A stretch of 64,000 nt of DNA from Bacillota bacterium. Lineage in GTDB: Bacteria > Bacillota > Desulfotomaculia > Desulfotomaculales > Ammonificaceae. The position numbers were made by a program, and so were the translations under genes. Under the pieces are notes generated by a model. The model was not told where the DNA came from and did no database searches. It saw only the letters and a list, made by a program, of their open reading frames with translations. Positions 40,833 to 49,915 of the stretch are shown here, piece by piece; the stretch's first letter is position 1, and each line of letters starts with the position of its first letter. Where the stretch lies: NCBI GenBank assembly GCA_040755295.1, contig JBFMBK010000005.1:62001-126000 (forward strand), in the 5' to 3' direction.

Positions 40833-43682
40833 TCACGAATTCATTAGTTTTTCTACGTCATGCCAGTTCGGCCCGGATTTGAGTGTCACGGTCACCGGCA
40901 CATTGAATTGCAGGGCGTTTTCCATCGCGTCCTTAACCAGCGGCGCGATCGTACCGAGCTCTTCGCGCGGTACCTCAAAGAGCAGCTCATCATGGACCTG
41001 CAGCACCATCTGAGATTTACACCCCCGGCGGGTAAACTCCTGGTGGATGTCGACCATCGCCTTCTTGATTAGGTCGGCGGCGCTTCCCTGGATGATGGTA
41101 TTCACGGCAAGGCGTTCGCCGAGCTGCCTTTGGATACGGTTGGGACTCAATATTTCGGGAATGTACCGGTACCGGTTGAAAACGGTGGTGACAAAACCCC
41201 TGTCGCGTGCTTCCCGGATTGTGTTGTGAACGAACAGTCTCACACCGGTATAACGGTCAAAGTAATTACGGATGTACCGGTGGGCTTCGCCCGGCTCGAT
41301 CTTCAGTTCCTGTGCGAGGCCGAAATCGCTCATCCCGTAGATGATTCCGAAGTTGACCACCTTCGCCCTCGATCGCATTTCAGAGGTCACCGCTTCGAGC
41401 GGTACCCCGAAGACCTCGGCGGCTGTCCTGGTATGGATGTCTTCGCCGGTGTTGAAGGCTTGAATCAGCAGCGGGTCTTCCGAAAGATGCGCAAGAATCC
41501 GCAACTCAATCTGCGAATAGTCGGCGCTTAGGATAACACTGTTCGGGGAACCGGCGGTGAAAGCCTTGCGGATCCTTCGCCCCATAGGGTCGCGGATCGG
41601 GATGTTCTGAAGGTTGGGTTCCGCCGAGGCCAGGCGTCCGGTTGCGGTAACGGCCTGGTAGAACGTCGTGTGCAGGCGGCCCGTCACCGGATCGATCTGC
41701 CGCATCAGGGCGTCGGTATAAGTGTTCTTGAATTTAACCAGTTGGCGGTATAGCAAAATCTTTGACACGATCCGGTGGTCGGATAGTTTCTCAAGCACCG
41801 AGGCGTCTGTTGACTGCCCTGTTTTCGTCTTCTTCGCCGACTTGAGGCCGAGCTTATCAAAAAGGACGGTACTGAGTTGACGCGGCGAATTAAGGTTGAA
41901 ACGTTCGCCGGCGGTGTTGAAAATCTCTTCGGATACTGTTTCCACCCGTTCGCCGAGTTCAGCCGACATCCGGGCGAGTTCCCGGCGGTCGACCGCTACC
42001 CCTGCGCTCTCCATCGACTTCAGCACCCCGGCCAGCGGCAGCTCTATTTCCCGGAAAAGGTATTCCTGCTCCTGAAGCCGGAGTTTGGCTTCCAGCACCG
42101 GGGTAAGAAGGAAAATGGTGAGGGCGCGTTGGGCCGGGCTGAGGTCTTCGTCCGCGAGATAAATACCGGCATGTTCAAACGCTACATCTTCGAGTTTGTT
42201 CGAGACGCTCGGGTTTAAAAGATACGCGGCCAGCATCGTATCGAAGACGATTCTACCGGGCTCCAAACCGTACGGCGCCGTCAGGTGCAGTGCCCGCTTG
42301 GCGTCGTGGGTCGTTAAACAGAGGTTTTTCACTGAAGCCACCTTTTCCAGGACGGACGCCGTATCATCACGGCCCCGGGCCAGGACGACGCCGTCTTCGC
42401 CGGCACACAGGGCGCAGGCCGTTCCGTGCTTATCCTCCTGCAGGAATATGGCCGCCAGGCGTGCTTCTACAACGACCTGCGCGCATCCGTCAAGGATCCG
42501 CGGCGCAAGCCGGGTTTTTCCGGCCGCCCGCGCGGCGGGGTCGGAATTCTTTTGCGGAACCGTTTCCGGCCGCAGTTCTGAGAGCTTCTTGAGAAGAGAA
42601 CGGAACGCCAACCGGTGAAAGATATCCCGCGCGGCGTCGTGATCAGGTCCGGGCCAGCCGAGGGTAATATCCAAAGACAGCGGGACGTTCCTGTCCATTG
42701 TGGCCAGTTGTTTCGAGCGGAGGGCCTGCTCGGCGTTTTGAGAAAGCAGGTTGCGGGTTCTGGCGGGGAGTTCGGCGGTATGGGCCAGAACCTTCTCCAA
42801 AGAGCCGTATCTGGCAAGCAGCGACGCGGCGGTTTTAGCCCCGATTCCCGGCACGCCGGCGATATTGTCCGAGGCGTCTCCCACAAGACCTTTGTAATCA
42901 GCCAGTTGCGCCGGCTCGACACCGAAGCGTTCGCTGACCCCTTCCCCGTCGTAAGTGACTATCTCGCTTATCCCTTTTTTGGTGTGCAGCACGGACGTTT
43001 TTGGCGATACAAACTGCAGGGTGTCGAGGTCCCCGGTAACGATCAGGGAATAATAGCCTTCAGCTTCGGCCCTGGAGACCAGGGTGCCGATGATGTCGTC
43101 GGCCTCGAAACCGTCGACCTCAATCACCGGGATTTTCAAGGCGCTCAATACCTCTTTGATCAACGGGAACTGGGGGCGGAGGTCATCCGGCGTCGCGGGG
43201 CGGTGTGCTTTATAGGTGGGCTCCAACTCGTTCCGGAAGGTCATCCTTCCCTTATCAAAGGCGGCGATTACGCAGTCGGGGCGGGTTTCTTTCAGCAGTT
43301 TAAGGAGCATGCTCGTGAAACCGAAAACCGCGTTTGTAGGAAGGCCTTCTCTCGTACTGAGCGGCGGAATGGCGTGAAAGGCCCTGTGAGCCAGACTATT
43401 TGAGTCAATCAGAAGAATGCGGCGCGGTCGGGCCGGCGCCTTGGCCGCGTTTTTTTCGAGCTGTCGCCCGCTTGTTTTTTCCGGGCGTACCTTTGACGCC
43501 GGAGTAGTATGTAACACTTTGCCGGCGGCGAGGTTTACCGGTTCGTTTAACTTCGGGGGGACCCTTACGCTTGACTGCGGGGCCTGTGTACCGTTTTTGT
43601 TTTTAACGGAGACCTTTCGGATGGCTCCCCTTAAACGGTACCTAGATCCCCCGGCCCTTTTTCGCATACTTTTTCGCCCCAA
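40833..43682 (-). CDS. polA: DNA polymerase I
   Basis: The 949-residue protein has the 5'-3' exonuclease (from RRILLIDSNSLAHRAFHAIP at about residue 87 to about 260), a middle domain lacking the catalytic acids of an active 3'-5' exonuclease (as in Bacillus PolA), and the polymerase (LSADYSQIELR, GIIYGMSDFG, LQVHDELLFEV). It fills gaps and removes primers. An unusual lysine/arginine/proline-rich extension of about 85 residues precedes the exonuclease. TTG 43682 or ATG 43667 are the candidate starts. An R3 element lies directly upstream. Confidence 0.96.
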   Translation of the reverse strand: MGRKSMRKRAGGSRYRLRGAIRKVSVKNKNGTQAPQSSVRVPPKLNEPVNLAAGKVLHTTPASKVRPEKTSGRQLEKNAAKAPARPRRILLIDSNSLAHRAFHAIPPLSTREGLPTNAVFGFTSMLLKLLKETRPDCVIAAFDKGRMTFRNELEPTYKAHRPATPDDLRPQFPLIKEVLSALKIPVIEVDGFEADDIIGTLVSRAEAEGYYSLIVTGDLDTLQFVSPKTSVLHTKKGISEIVTYDGEGVSERFGVEPAQLADYKGLVGDASDNIAGVPGIGAKTAASLLARYGSLEKVLAHTAELPARTRNLLSQNAEQALRSKQLATMDRNVPLSLDITLGWPGPDHDAARDIFHRLAFRSLLKKLSELRPETVPQKNSDPAARAAGKTRLAPRILDGCAQVVVEARLAAIFLQEDKHGTACALCAGEDGVVLARGRDDTASVLEKVASVKNLCLTTHDAKRALHLTAPYGLEPGRIVFDTMLAAYLLNPSVSNKLEDVAFEHAGIYLADEDLSPAQRALTIFLLTPVLEAKLRLQEQEYLFREIELPLAGVLKSMESAGVAVDRRELARMSAELGERVETVSEEIFNTAGERFNLNSPRQLSTVLFDKLGLKSAKKTKTGQSTDASVLEKLSDHRIVSKILLYRQLVKFKNTYTDALMRQIDPVTGRLHTTFYQAVTATGRLASAEPNLQNIPIRDPMGRRIRKAFTAGSPNSVILSADYSQIELRILAHLSEDPLLIQAFNTGEDIHTRTAAEVFGVPLEAVTSEMRSRAKVVNFGIIYGMSDFGLAQELKIEPGEAHRYIRNYFDRYTGVRLFVHNTIREARDRGFVTTVFNRYRYIPEILSPNRIQRQLGERLAVNTIIQGSAADLIKKAMVDIHQEFTRRGCKSQMVLQVHDELLFEVPREELGTIAPLVKDAMENALQFNVPVTVTLKSGPNWHDVEKLMNS

Positions 43683-43697
43683 CCTCTTACCTCTGTC

Positions 43698-43901
43698 TTT
43701 TAAACAGGCCGCTGCAAAACTACACCTGACAATTTCAGAAGTCAGAACCGAAGTCTGGAATTAAAAAATTCAAAGGTTCCTGCCTCTGAAATCCTGCGTC
43801 CGGCATCCGTTCTCATCTTAGGGGAACTTTTAAACTTATGACCGCAGACGGCCGTGAGGTACCTTTCCGCCGATTATTTGTTTTGCAGCACTCTTTTAAG
43901 G
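43698..43901. mobile_element. R3 inverted-repeat element between polA and the SEC-C gene
   Basis: GCTGCAAAAC (about 43711-43720) and GTTTTGCAGC (43880-43889) are perfect 10-bp inverted tips, with TTTTAAA and CTTTTAA beyond. It is about 200 bp, non-coding and parallel in order to 36628-36845. It separates two divergent genes and so must carry or split their promoters. Confidence 0.7.
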
Positions 43902-43933
43902 TAGTATTCCACTAAAAAGAACAGAATACCTTC

Positions 43934-45313
43934 TTGGGGGCGCTGAAAACCGCTTCAAACCGGGAGCGGTTTACAACACTCTCCTCGGCAGGAAAAATGA
44001 ATACAGATGCAGGAAAAATAAACACTGTGGGGAATATACTAAGAAGACCAATACTGTTAAGGAGGTCTACCGGCATAGAAATCCCTCGTTTTAAAGCTTG
44101 TCCGTGCGGCAGCGGCCGGAATTTTTACGATTGTTGCGCCGGTAAGGTCGTAACCCTCGATCAGGTACGCTGGCGGATAACGGCCAGGGAATTGAAAAGA
44201 AAGCTTGGTTCTTTCGCGCAGCAGCCGGCATTCAACGAAGCGGCAATTTGGGCGCAGCATTTGTATCTGAGCGGCATGGCAGGAAGCCTGTTCTCCCTCG
44301 ACGACGATTTTGTCAGTGAACGTTGTTTCGAGTGGTTTATTTTCGATTTTCCGGTAAGCGGAACAGAAACAATAGTTGAAATATATCGCAAGGCATCAGT
44401 AGGAGACCTGGACAAGAAAGAAATCACCCTCCTGGGTTGGTGGGAAAGCGCTCCCAACGCCTTTTATGAAGTAAAAGCCCTGGGTGATCAATCCATATTC
44501 GTGGAAGACATCCTGAGCGGGGAGACCTTCCACGTGCGGGGGTTCGAAAACCCGTCGGATGTTATCCTCGGCAGCATATTATATCTCCGCCTGCTTCGGG
44601 TGGGTGAGGAGTTTGAGTTTTCTACGACGGGCTTATCACTGCCCCGGGAAGCGAAGGAAGCGTTACTGTCATGGTTGAAGAAAGACTATAAGGCTTACAA
44701 ACGATTGGTAGGTAAGAAAAAGGCCGATTGGAATTCTTATTTCCGGCAAAGGGCGCACCGTATCACCGCTCTGGCGACCACTCTGGGCTCAGCCGGACAG
44801 GACAACAGCGTTAAGGCGGAGGATGTGTGGGGAGAACGTCTGAACAACCTCATTTACCTTCTTGAAGAACACATCCTGCGCGAAATAATCCGCAGCCAGG
44901 TCAGGCGGGAGCGGTGGAGGGAGTTTTTCGGAAAGGTAGTCAAGGAAACCAAGGAGGATTCTGAGCCGGGTCAGAAGGGAGCCGGAAAAAAGAAAAGGGC
45001 GGGATCGGAAGGTTTTGCCTGGCCGCAACCCGAGCACGCGGAAGTGGCGCGTTTGGTGACGCAGGACCTGAAAAAGCGCGGCAAGATTAAGCTGGTCGGC
45101 GAAGCCCTCAAGTTGTGGTATAAGTTCTGTACCTTGAATGAGCCTGCGGTAAGGAAGGTTGCGGCATGGGCGGCGGCGGTCGTTTACATGGTTTCGCGCC
45201 TGGAAGGGAACCGGGCGGTTAAACAGGAGCGGCTGGCGTCCGAATACGGTGTTTCGGTATCGGCCGTATCGATGAAATACCGCATGCTGTGTCGTTCACT
45301 TGGTATATTTTAG
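43934..45313 (+). CDS. SEC-C motif protein with TFIIB/cyclin-like C-terminus
   Basis: The 459-residue protein has a SEC-C zinc-binding motif near the N-terminus (ACPCGSGRNFYDCC; cysteines at about 56, 58, 67 and 68), a long central region of no recognised fold, a charged linker (about 350-370), and a C-terminal helical segment (about 405-459: KVAAWAAAVVYMVSRLEGNR followed by LASEYGVSVSAVSMKYR) that resembles a TFIIB/cyclin-like fold with a helix-turn-helix. The start is TTG 43934 or ATG 43997; neither has a convincing ribosome site. Probably nucleic-acid related; no function is assigned. Confidence 0.75.
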   Translation: MGALKTASNRERFTTLSSAGKMNTDAGKINTVGNILRRPILLRRSTGIEIPRFKACPCGSGRNFYDCCAGKVVTLDQVRWRITARELKRKLGSFAQQPAFNEAAIWAQHLYLSGMAGSLFSLDDDFVSERCFEWFIFDFPVSGTETIVEIYRKASVGDLDKKEITLLGWWESAPNAFYEVKALGDQSIFVEDILSGETFHVRGFENPSDVILGSILYLRLLRVGEEFEFSTTGLSLPREAKEALLSWLKKDYKAYKRLVGKKKADWNSYFRQRAHRITALATTLGSAGQDNSVKAEDVWGERLNNLIYLLEEHILREIIRSQVRRERWREFFGKVVKETKEDSEPGQKGAGKKKRAGSEGFAWPQPEHAEVARLVTQDLKKRGKIKLVGEALKLWYKFCTLNEPAVRKVAAWAAAVVYMVSRLEGNRAVKQERLASEYGVSVSAVSMKYRMLCRSLGIF

Positions 45314-45328
45314 GTCCTGTCGAAAAAC

Positions 45329-45352
45329 AACCCCTTACGGGGTTTTTTTATT
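45329..45352 (+). terminator. intrinsic terminator
   Basis: AACCCC-TTAC-GGGGTT followed by TTTTT, 15 bp after the SEC-C gene. Confidence 0.9.
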
Positions 45353-45424
45353 GGTATTCCCAGTCCGCCGGTGTTAATCCGTGACTCAAGTTGTTAGGTA
45401 TCCTAATCCGGACAAGCCGGAACC

Positions 45425-45519
45425 ACCCAGCACTCAACGGCACATTAATATAACTTTGCATCGTTATATACACAATACTAGAACGCCACGTCTTAAGATC
45501 AGTAAGTTGAGTGCTGGGT
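45425..45519. mobile_element. miniature inverted-repeat element, copy 3 (95 bp)
   Basis: The tips ACCCAGCACTCAA (45425-45437) and TTGAGTGCTGGGT (45507-45519) are perfect 13-bp inverted repeats. The interior is nearly the reverse complement of copy 1 at 15.8 kb. Confidence 0.88.
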
Positions 45520-45793
45520 CACCACAGAAGCACTGATTCATAGAGAATAGAAATATCAAAATAATAACGATTCAGTCACGGGTTTCAGGTCTGAATCGAT
45601 TCGAGGCCGTATCCGATACGATTCATGGTTCTCCTATACATTCTGACTTCTGGCTACTGGATTCTGACCTTAAATAGATACCATTTTTTTGCTCTGTGTC
45701 TGTGGTTGGTATTTCTTGCCACTTCTCGAAGATATTCGCAAGAGTAATTATGTTGTATCGACGGGGCATATGGTCGGGGGAGAGGTGTTTTAT
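45520..45793. other. intergenic region with heptad traces
   Basis: Apart from 7-base units (ATTCTGA/CTTCTGG type, 45635-45680) nothing is recognised before the dedA start. Confidence 0.4.
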
Positions 45794-46387
45794 GTGTTAG
45801 AAAAGATTGTGGCGCTGACCGTTCAATACATCGCCTCAATGGGTTATTGGGGGATCGCTTTGGGAATGGCGATCGAAAGCTGCAATATCCCTCTGCCGAG
45901 CGAGGTGATCCTTCCTTTCGGCGGGTATCTGGTGGCCCAGGGGAAACTCAATTTCTACCTTGCGGCGCTTGCGGGAAACGTGGGCGGGACGATCGGCTCC
46001 ATCGTGTCTTACTACATCGGGCATAAGGGCGGGCGCCCTTTTATCGAACGATACGGCCGCTACTTCTGGGTTTCGCAGCGCGAACTGGCCGTGGCCGACC
46101 GTTGGTTCGAACGTTGGGGCGATACCACCGTATTCTTTACACGTCTTCTACCAGTCATCCGGACCTTCATATCGTTTCCGGCCGGCATCACCCGGATGAA
46201 TTTCAAGCGCTTTGTCGTTTATACCTTCTTCGGTTCGCTGCCATGGAGTCTGTTCCTGACCTATCTGGGTGTTAAACTGGGCCAGCACTGGGAACTGCTG
46301 CGGGGGTGGTTCCACCGGTTCGACGTGGTAATTCTCGCGGCGATTATCGCCGGTGTGGTCCTTTTTATCTGGCGGCGGCGGCAGTGA
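45794..46387 (+). CDS. DedA family membrane protein
   Basis: The 197-residue protein starts at GTG 45794, chosen for GGGGGAGAGG 8 bases upstream. It shows the DedA pattern AIESCNIPLPSEVILPFGGYL, GSIVSYYIGHKGGRPF, RLLPVIRTFISFPAGI and several membrane helices. The family is implicated in lipid-carrier recycling (undecaprenyl phosphate or phosphatidylethanolamine flipping). Confidence 0.92.
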   Translation: MLEKIVALTVQYIASMGYWGIALGMAIESCNIPLPSEVILPFGGYLVAQGKLNFYLAALAGNVGGTIGSIVSYYIGHKGGRPFIERYGRYFWVSQRELAVADRWFERWGDTTVFFTRLLPVIRTFISFPAGITRMNFKRFVVYTFFGSLPWSLFLTYLGVKLGQHWELLRGWFHRFDVVILAAIIAGVVLFIWRRRQ

Positions 46388-46394
46388 AACCACA

Positions 46395-46435
46395 GGAATG
46401 TAGAATGTAGAATACAGAATATGGATTTTTATAAC
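46395..46435. repeat. heptanucleotide repeat tract
   Basis: Units TAGAATG, TAGAATA, CAGAATA in tandem immediately after the DedA gene. Confidence 0.7.
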
Positions 46436-46448
46436 GGGACAAGCCGTC

Positions 46449-46545
46449 ACCCAGCACTCAAAGGTACGTCAAATCCCTTTTCATTGTTGTACAAAATGCG
46501 ATTCGGAACGCCGCGTCTTAAGATTCAGTAGGCTGGATGCCGGGT
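46449..46545. mobile_element. miniature inverted-repeat element, degenerate copy 4 (97 bp)
   Basis: The left tip ACCCAGCACTCAA is intact; the right tip is decayed (GGCTGGATGCCGGGT). The interior keeps GGAACGCCGCGTCTTAAGAT, as in copies 1 and 3. The right flank TTACCACAAAG also resembles theirs. Confidence 0.75.
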
Positions 46546-46775
46546 TACCACAAAGAAACAAAGAACACGGAGGAAACAAAATCCTAAGTCCTGCATCCTT
46601 AGCCCGAGGTTTGGAGCGCTTTAAGCCATTAGTTTGTTAATTCGTGGCTGAGGACTGAGGACTTTCGATTCAGGACTTAATTTGTACTCTGCTTTCGGTT
46701 ACCTGTGGCGTACAATTATAGATATTTCTACATGTTTGAGGCAGGGCCGATTCTCCCAAAATAAAGGGGGGAGGA
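46546..46775. repeat. heptad-rich intergenic region
   Basis: Units such as CTGAGGA repeat (46645-46675), and AAGAAAC-like units lie near 46556. No gene is seen. Confidence 0.5.
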
Positions 46776-48269
46776 TTGGCCTTGCGATTTCTCGCTGTTG
46801 AGAAAAACAATTGGATTCTTAAAACACTGCGGCGGCTTCAAAACGCTGTCCCGGTCGTATCGGCGGTTTGTCTGACCTTAGCGTCGGCTGCGGTTTTCCT
46901 GCCGCCTGCACACGCTTCCGCAACCGCGCTTGCCGAAAAGGTCATAGTTTTGGACCCGGGTCACGGGGGACGCGATCCGGGAGCGATCGCGTCCGGTCTC
47001 GGGTTGTATGAGAGCGAAATCAACCTTTCCGTGGCCAGGCGGCTGCAAAAACTTTTTATGGACGCCGGGGCGCGGGCAATTATGACCCATGGTGATGCCG
47101 AGACGGTGGAGGAAGGCGGGGACGGGGAGCTTCGACTGCCTTATCTTGGACTGGAAAGCCGTGTGGTGTTGGCGAACAGCAACGAGGCCGACGTCTTTAT
47201 CAGCCTGCACGCCAACAGTTTTTACGACAGCAGACGGGCGGGACCGGAGGTGTTCTACTGTCCCGGGTCCGAACGGGGCGCGGCGCTGGCGGACGCGGTT
47301 AAGGGTGAGCTGTCCGGGGTTGACAAGAGGGGCGCGGCTTGCGGCTGCCGGACCGTCCCTTATTACGTCCTTCGAAGAACGAGTATGCCTGCCGTCACGG
47401 TCGAGCTCGGGTACCTGTCCAATCCCGAAGAGGCGGTAAGGCTGTTGGATCCCGCTTATCAGAAGGAGCTTGCCTCTGCCGTTTACGCCGGGGTAAAACG
47501 CTACTTTGAGGAAGAATTACAGCCCGTACTACGGCCTGCCGGCGGCGGGGTTCCGGTGCGAAGGCCCCAGGTGGCAATCGTAATTGACGATTTTGCAGGG
47601 CCGTCGGAGAAGAACGGCACATCAAATTATTTTGAAATTAAGAAGCCGCTTACCTTTGCGGTGATGCCCAATTTTCCTAATTCTACACCGATAGCCCACC
47701 GCGCGCTGCAGAACGGCTACGAAGTCCTGCTTCACATGCCCATGGAAGCGGTGAACGGGGATCCCTACAGCACCGGGCCGGGCGCCATTTATACCGACCT
47801 CAACGACGAAGAGATCAAGCACCGCTTGCACCAGGCGGCGGCCAGCGTGCCGGGCGCCATAGGTGTGAATAATCATATGGGCTCGCGCGCGACAGCGGAC
47901 GAACGCGTCATGGGCGCGGTGCTCACGGCAGTGAAAGAACACCGGATGTTTTTTCTTGACAGCAGGACTACGGACCGGACGGTGGCCCTGCAGGTCGGGA
48001 AGGAAATCGGTGTTCCCTGCATATCACGCGGGCTTTTTCTGGACAATATGAACGACCTCGGATATGTGAAAAGGCAGCTGCGGGAGGCGGCCCAGCTTGC
48101 GGCCCGTCAGGGGTACGCCGTTGCCATCGGCCACGTCGGGCGGACGGGTCTGACGACGTCCAGGGCAATTAAAGAGATGATTCCCGAGTTCGAGGCGCAG
48201 GGGATTGAGATGGTGTATGTGTCTAACATCGTATTCCAGGATCGCCCTGGAATATCCCAAAACCCCTAA
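46776..48269 (+). CDS. N-acetylmuramoyl-L-alanine amidase fused to divergent polysaccharide deacetylase
   Basis: The 497-residue exported protein has a signal/anchor helix (about 26-45), an Amidase_3 domain (about 55-245: VLDPGHGGRDPGA, YESEINLSVAR, ISLHANSF, VTVELGYLSN with zinc and catalytic Glu) and a C-terminal YibQ/DUF610 divergent deacetylase domain (about 265-490: VAIVIDDFAG, HMPMEA, NNHMGSRAT, AIGHVGRT). The first cuts the peptide from peptidoglycan; the second may deacetylate or process glycan. TTG starts at 46776 or 46782 follow GGGGGGAGG. A spore lipoprotein gene follows. Confidence 0.9.
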   Translation: MALRFLAVEKNNWILKTLRRLQNAVPVVSAVCLTLASAAVFLPPAHASATALAEKVIVLDPGHGGRDPGAIASGLGLYESEINLSVARRLQKLFMDAGARAIMTHGDAETVEEGGDGELRLPYLGLESRVVLANSNEADVFISLHANSFYDSRRAGPEVFYCPGSERGAALADAVKGELSGVDKRGAACGCRTVPYYVLRRTSMPAVTVELGYLSNPEEAVRLLDPAYQKELASAVYAGVKRYFEEELQPVLRPAGGGVPVRRPQVAIVIDDFAGPSEKNGTSNYFEIKKPLTFAVMPNFPNSTPIAHRALQNGYEVLLHMPMEAVNGDPYSTGPGAIYTDLNDEEIKHRLHQAAASVPGAIGVNNHMGSRATADERVMGAVLTAVKEHRMFFLDSRTTDRTVALQVGKEIGVPCISRGLFLDNMNDLGYVKRQLREAAQLAARQGYAVAIGHVGRTGLTTSRAIKEMIPEFEAQGIEMVYVSNIVFQDRPGISQNP

Positions 48270-48351
48270 GGGATACTAATGGCGAGACCGCGCCTTGGTC
48301 TTAAGGAACAAAGCGTTCAGGTTAAAAAATCGACCAGAAGGGGGAAGACTA

Positions 48352-48855
48352 GTGAAACGAACAAAACTTATTACCGGTGTTGTAATGCTGTTGTTGGCGG
48401 CAAACCTTTGCCTCGCGGCGGGATGCAGCGTAAGCCGCAAACCGATGCCTGATCCCGCGACGCCCGGCACGCCGACCACCCCGTCCCCGGCGGCAAAACC
48501 GCTTCCGACGGACCCCAGGGAGCAAAGCCGCCTGGCGTCACGCCTTGCATCGGAAGCGTCGCGGGTGCCGGGCGTCAACAAAGCCACCGTATTCTTAACG
48601 GGACACACGGCCTACGTGGGGTTAAACCTGAAAGCCGGAGTCGAGCGGGTAGAAACAAACACCATTAAACGGCAGGTTGCCGACCGTTTAAAGAAAATGG
48701 AAACACGTTTGACAAAGGTGATGGTAACCACGGATACGGACACCTTCACCAGGATCAAGCGCGTTCAGGAAGGCATCGCCGAAGGCCGGCCGGTTTCAGC
48801 GTTTGCAAAAGAGATAAGCGAAATAAACAGACGTATGACACCTACGACAAGATAG
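48352..48855 (+). CDS. YhcN/YlaJ-family sporulation lipoprotein
   Basis: The 167-residue protein begins at GTG 48352 after AGGGGGAAG. A lipoprotein signal ends in CLAAGC (Cys about 24), followed by a proline/threonine linker and a YhcN/YlaJ core (LASEASRVPGVNKATVFLTG, then VADRLKKMETRLTKVMVTTD). Such proteins sit on the forespore membrane and help spore outgrowth. It follows the amidase gene by 82 bp. Confidence 0.82.
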   Translation: MKRTKLITGVVMLLLAANLCLAAGCSVSRKPMPDPATPGTPTTPSPAAKPLPTDPREQSRLASRLASEASRVPGVNKATVFLTGHTAYVGLNLKAGVERVETNTIKRQVADRLKKMETRLTKVMVTTDTDTFTRIKRVQEGIAEGRPVSAFAKEISEINRRMTPTTR

Positions 48856-48920
48856 CAGGGTAACATTTACCCTGTCGCATCAAATTGGTGAACGCGGTGA
48901 GAAGCCTCTCACCTTCAAAC

Positions 48921-48950
48921 TTAGCTGTGCGTAGTTTTGCAGCAGTCTCC
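48921..48950 (-). repeat. R3 repeat end
   Basis: The inverse of GGAGACTGCTGCAAAACTAC..., followed by a perfect GTCTCCT..AGGAGAC hairpin (48945-48960). Confidence 0.7.
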
Positions 48951-48998
48951 TACAGGAGACCTGAATCGTTACGTGGCGGGAAGGGAAAACCCTTCCTG

Positions 48999-49751
48999 CT
49001 AATCGGTAACCCCGGGGCCAAGGCGCAGTAGTTCAGAAACCGCCACCAGCTTGTAACCCTGTTTTCGCAGTTCGGTTATGATTACCGGCAAGGCCTGATC
49101 AGTTTGTTGGCAACTGTCGCTGGCATGGAGCAGGACTATGCTGCCGGGACGCGCCAGCTTCGTTACCCTTTCGATGATTGTGTCGACCCCGGGGTTTTTC
49201 CAGTCGAGCGAATCAGCGTCCCATTGGATTACGGTGTACCCGACCTCCGAAGCGGCTTTCAAGACCTTGGCGTCATAATCGCCGTTGGGCGTGCGGATAA
49301 GGCGCGCCTGCCTGCCGGTCACGGCGAGAATGTTTTGGTGGGCCAGATTAATCTCGTTCTTTATTTCCTCCGCCGGCAGCTCGCTAAGGTTGATATGCCT
49401 TTCGCCGTGGCTGGCGATTTCGTGTCCCTCGGCCGCAATTCGCTTGGCGATTTCAGGGTACTTGACAACCCAGGGGCCTGAAAGGAAAAAGGTGCATTTC
49501 AGTTTTTCCTTTTTTAGAACGTCGAGGACAGGCCCGGGGGTTTTAGTTCCCCAGCTTATATCAAAGGTGAGAGCGGCCACCTTTTTATCGGTCTTAACCC
49601 GATAAATGATCGGGCTGTTCTTTGCGGCGGTTGGGGCTGCGTCGGGTCCGCGCAGGACCGCGAAAGTAAAAACGCCTGCCGTCGCCAGGAGGAAAAAAGA
49701 CAGAAGGGTGATTTGTCTCCATAACTTGAGGTTCAGGTAAAAAACCCGCAT
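48999..49751 (-). CDS. PdaB-like polysaccharide deacetylase (sporulation)
   Basis: The 250-residue protein has an N-terminal membrane anchor (ITLLSFFLLATAGVFTFAVL) and a NodB domain: ALTFDISWGTKTPGPVLDVL, ASHGERHINLSEL (metal His), RTPNGDYDAKVL and VLLHASD. The domain layout matches PdaB, which is needed for spore peptidoglycan stability. It is convergent with the lipoprotein gene and divergent from dacF. Confidence 0.88.
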   Translation of the reverse strand: MRVFYLNLKLWRQITLLSFFLLATAGVFTFAVLRGPDAAPTAAKNSPIIYRVKTDKKVAALTFDISWGTKTPGPVLDVLKKEKLKCTFFLSGPWVVKYPEIAKRIAAEGHEIASHGERHINLSELPAEEIKNEINLAHQNILAVTGRQARLIRTPNGDYDAKVLKAASEVGYTVIQWDADSLDWKNPGVDTIIERVTKLARPGSIVLLHASDSCQQTDQALPVIITELRKQGYKLVAVSELLRLGPGVTD

Positions 49752-49915
49752 CGTATCCCTCCCCTAATAAATCCGTGTCGACGGGTCGTTTACGCCGTCC
49801 GGAATAAACGTCCAAGACGAAGATGGGGGAAAGGGTCCGGTCCCCTGTAAAAGCTATTACGTTTTGTCCGTAAATATGCATCTCGATCCAAACAAAAGAT
49901 CGGTAAGAGGAGTTA

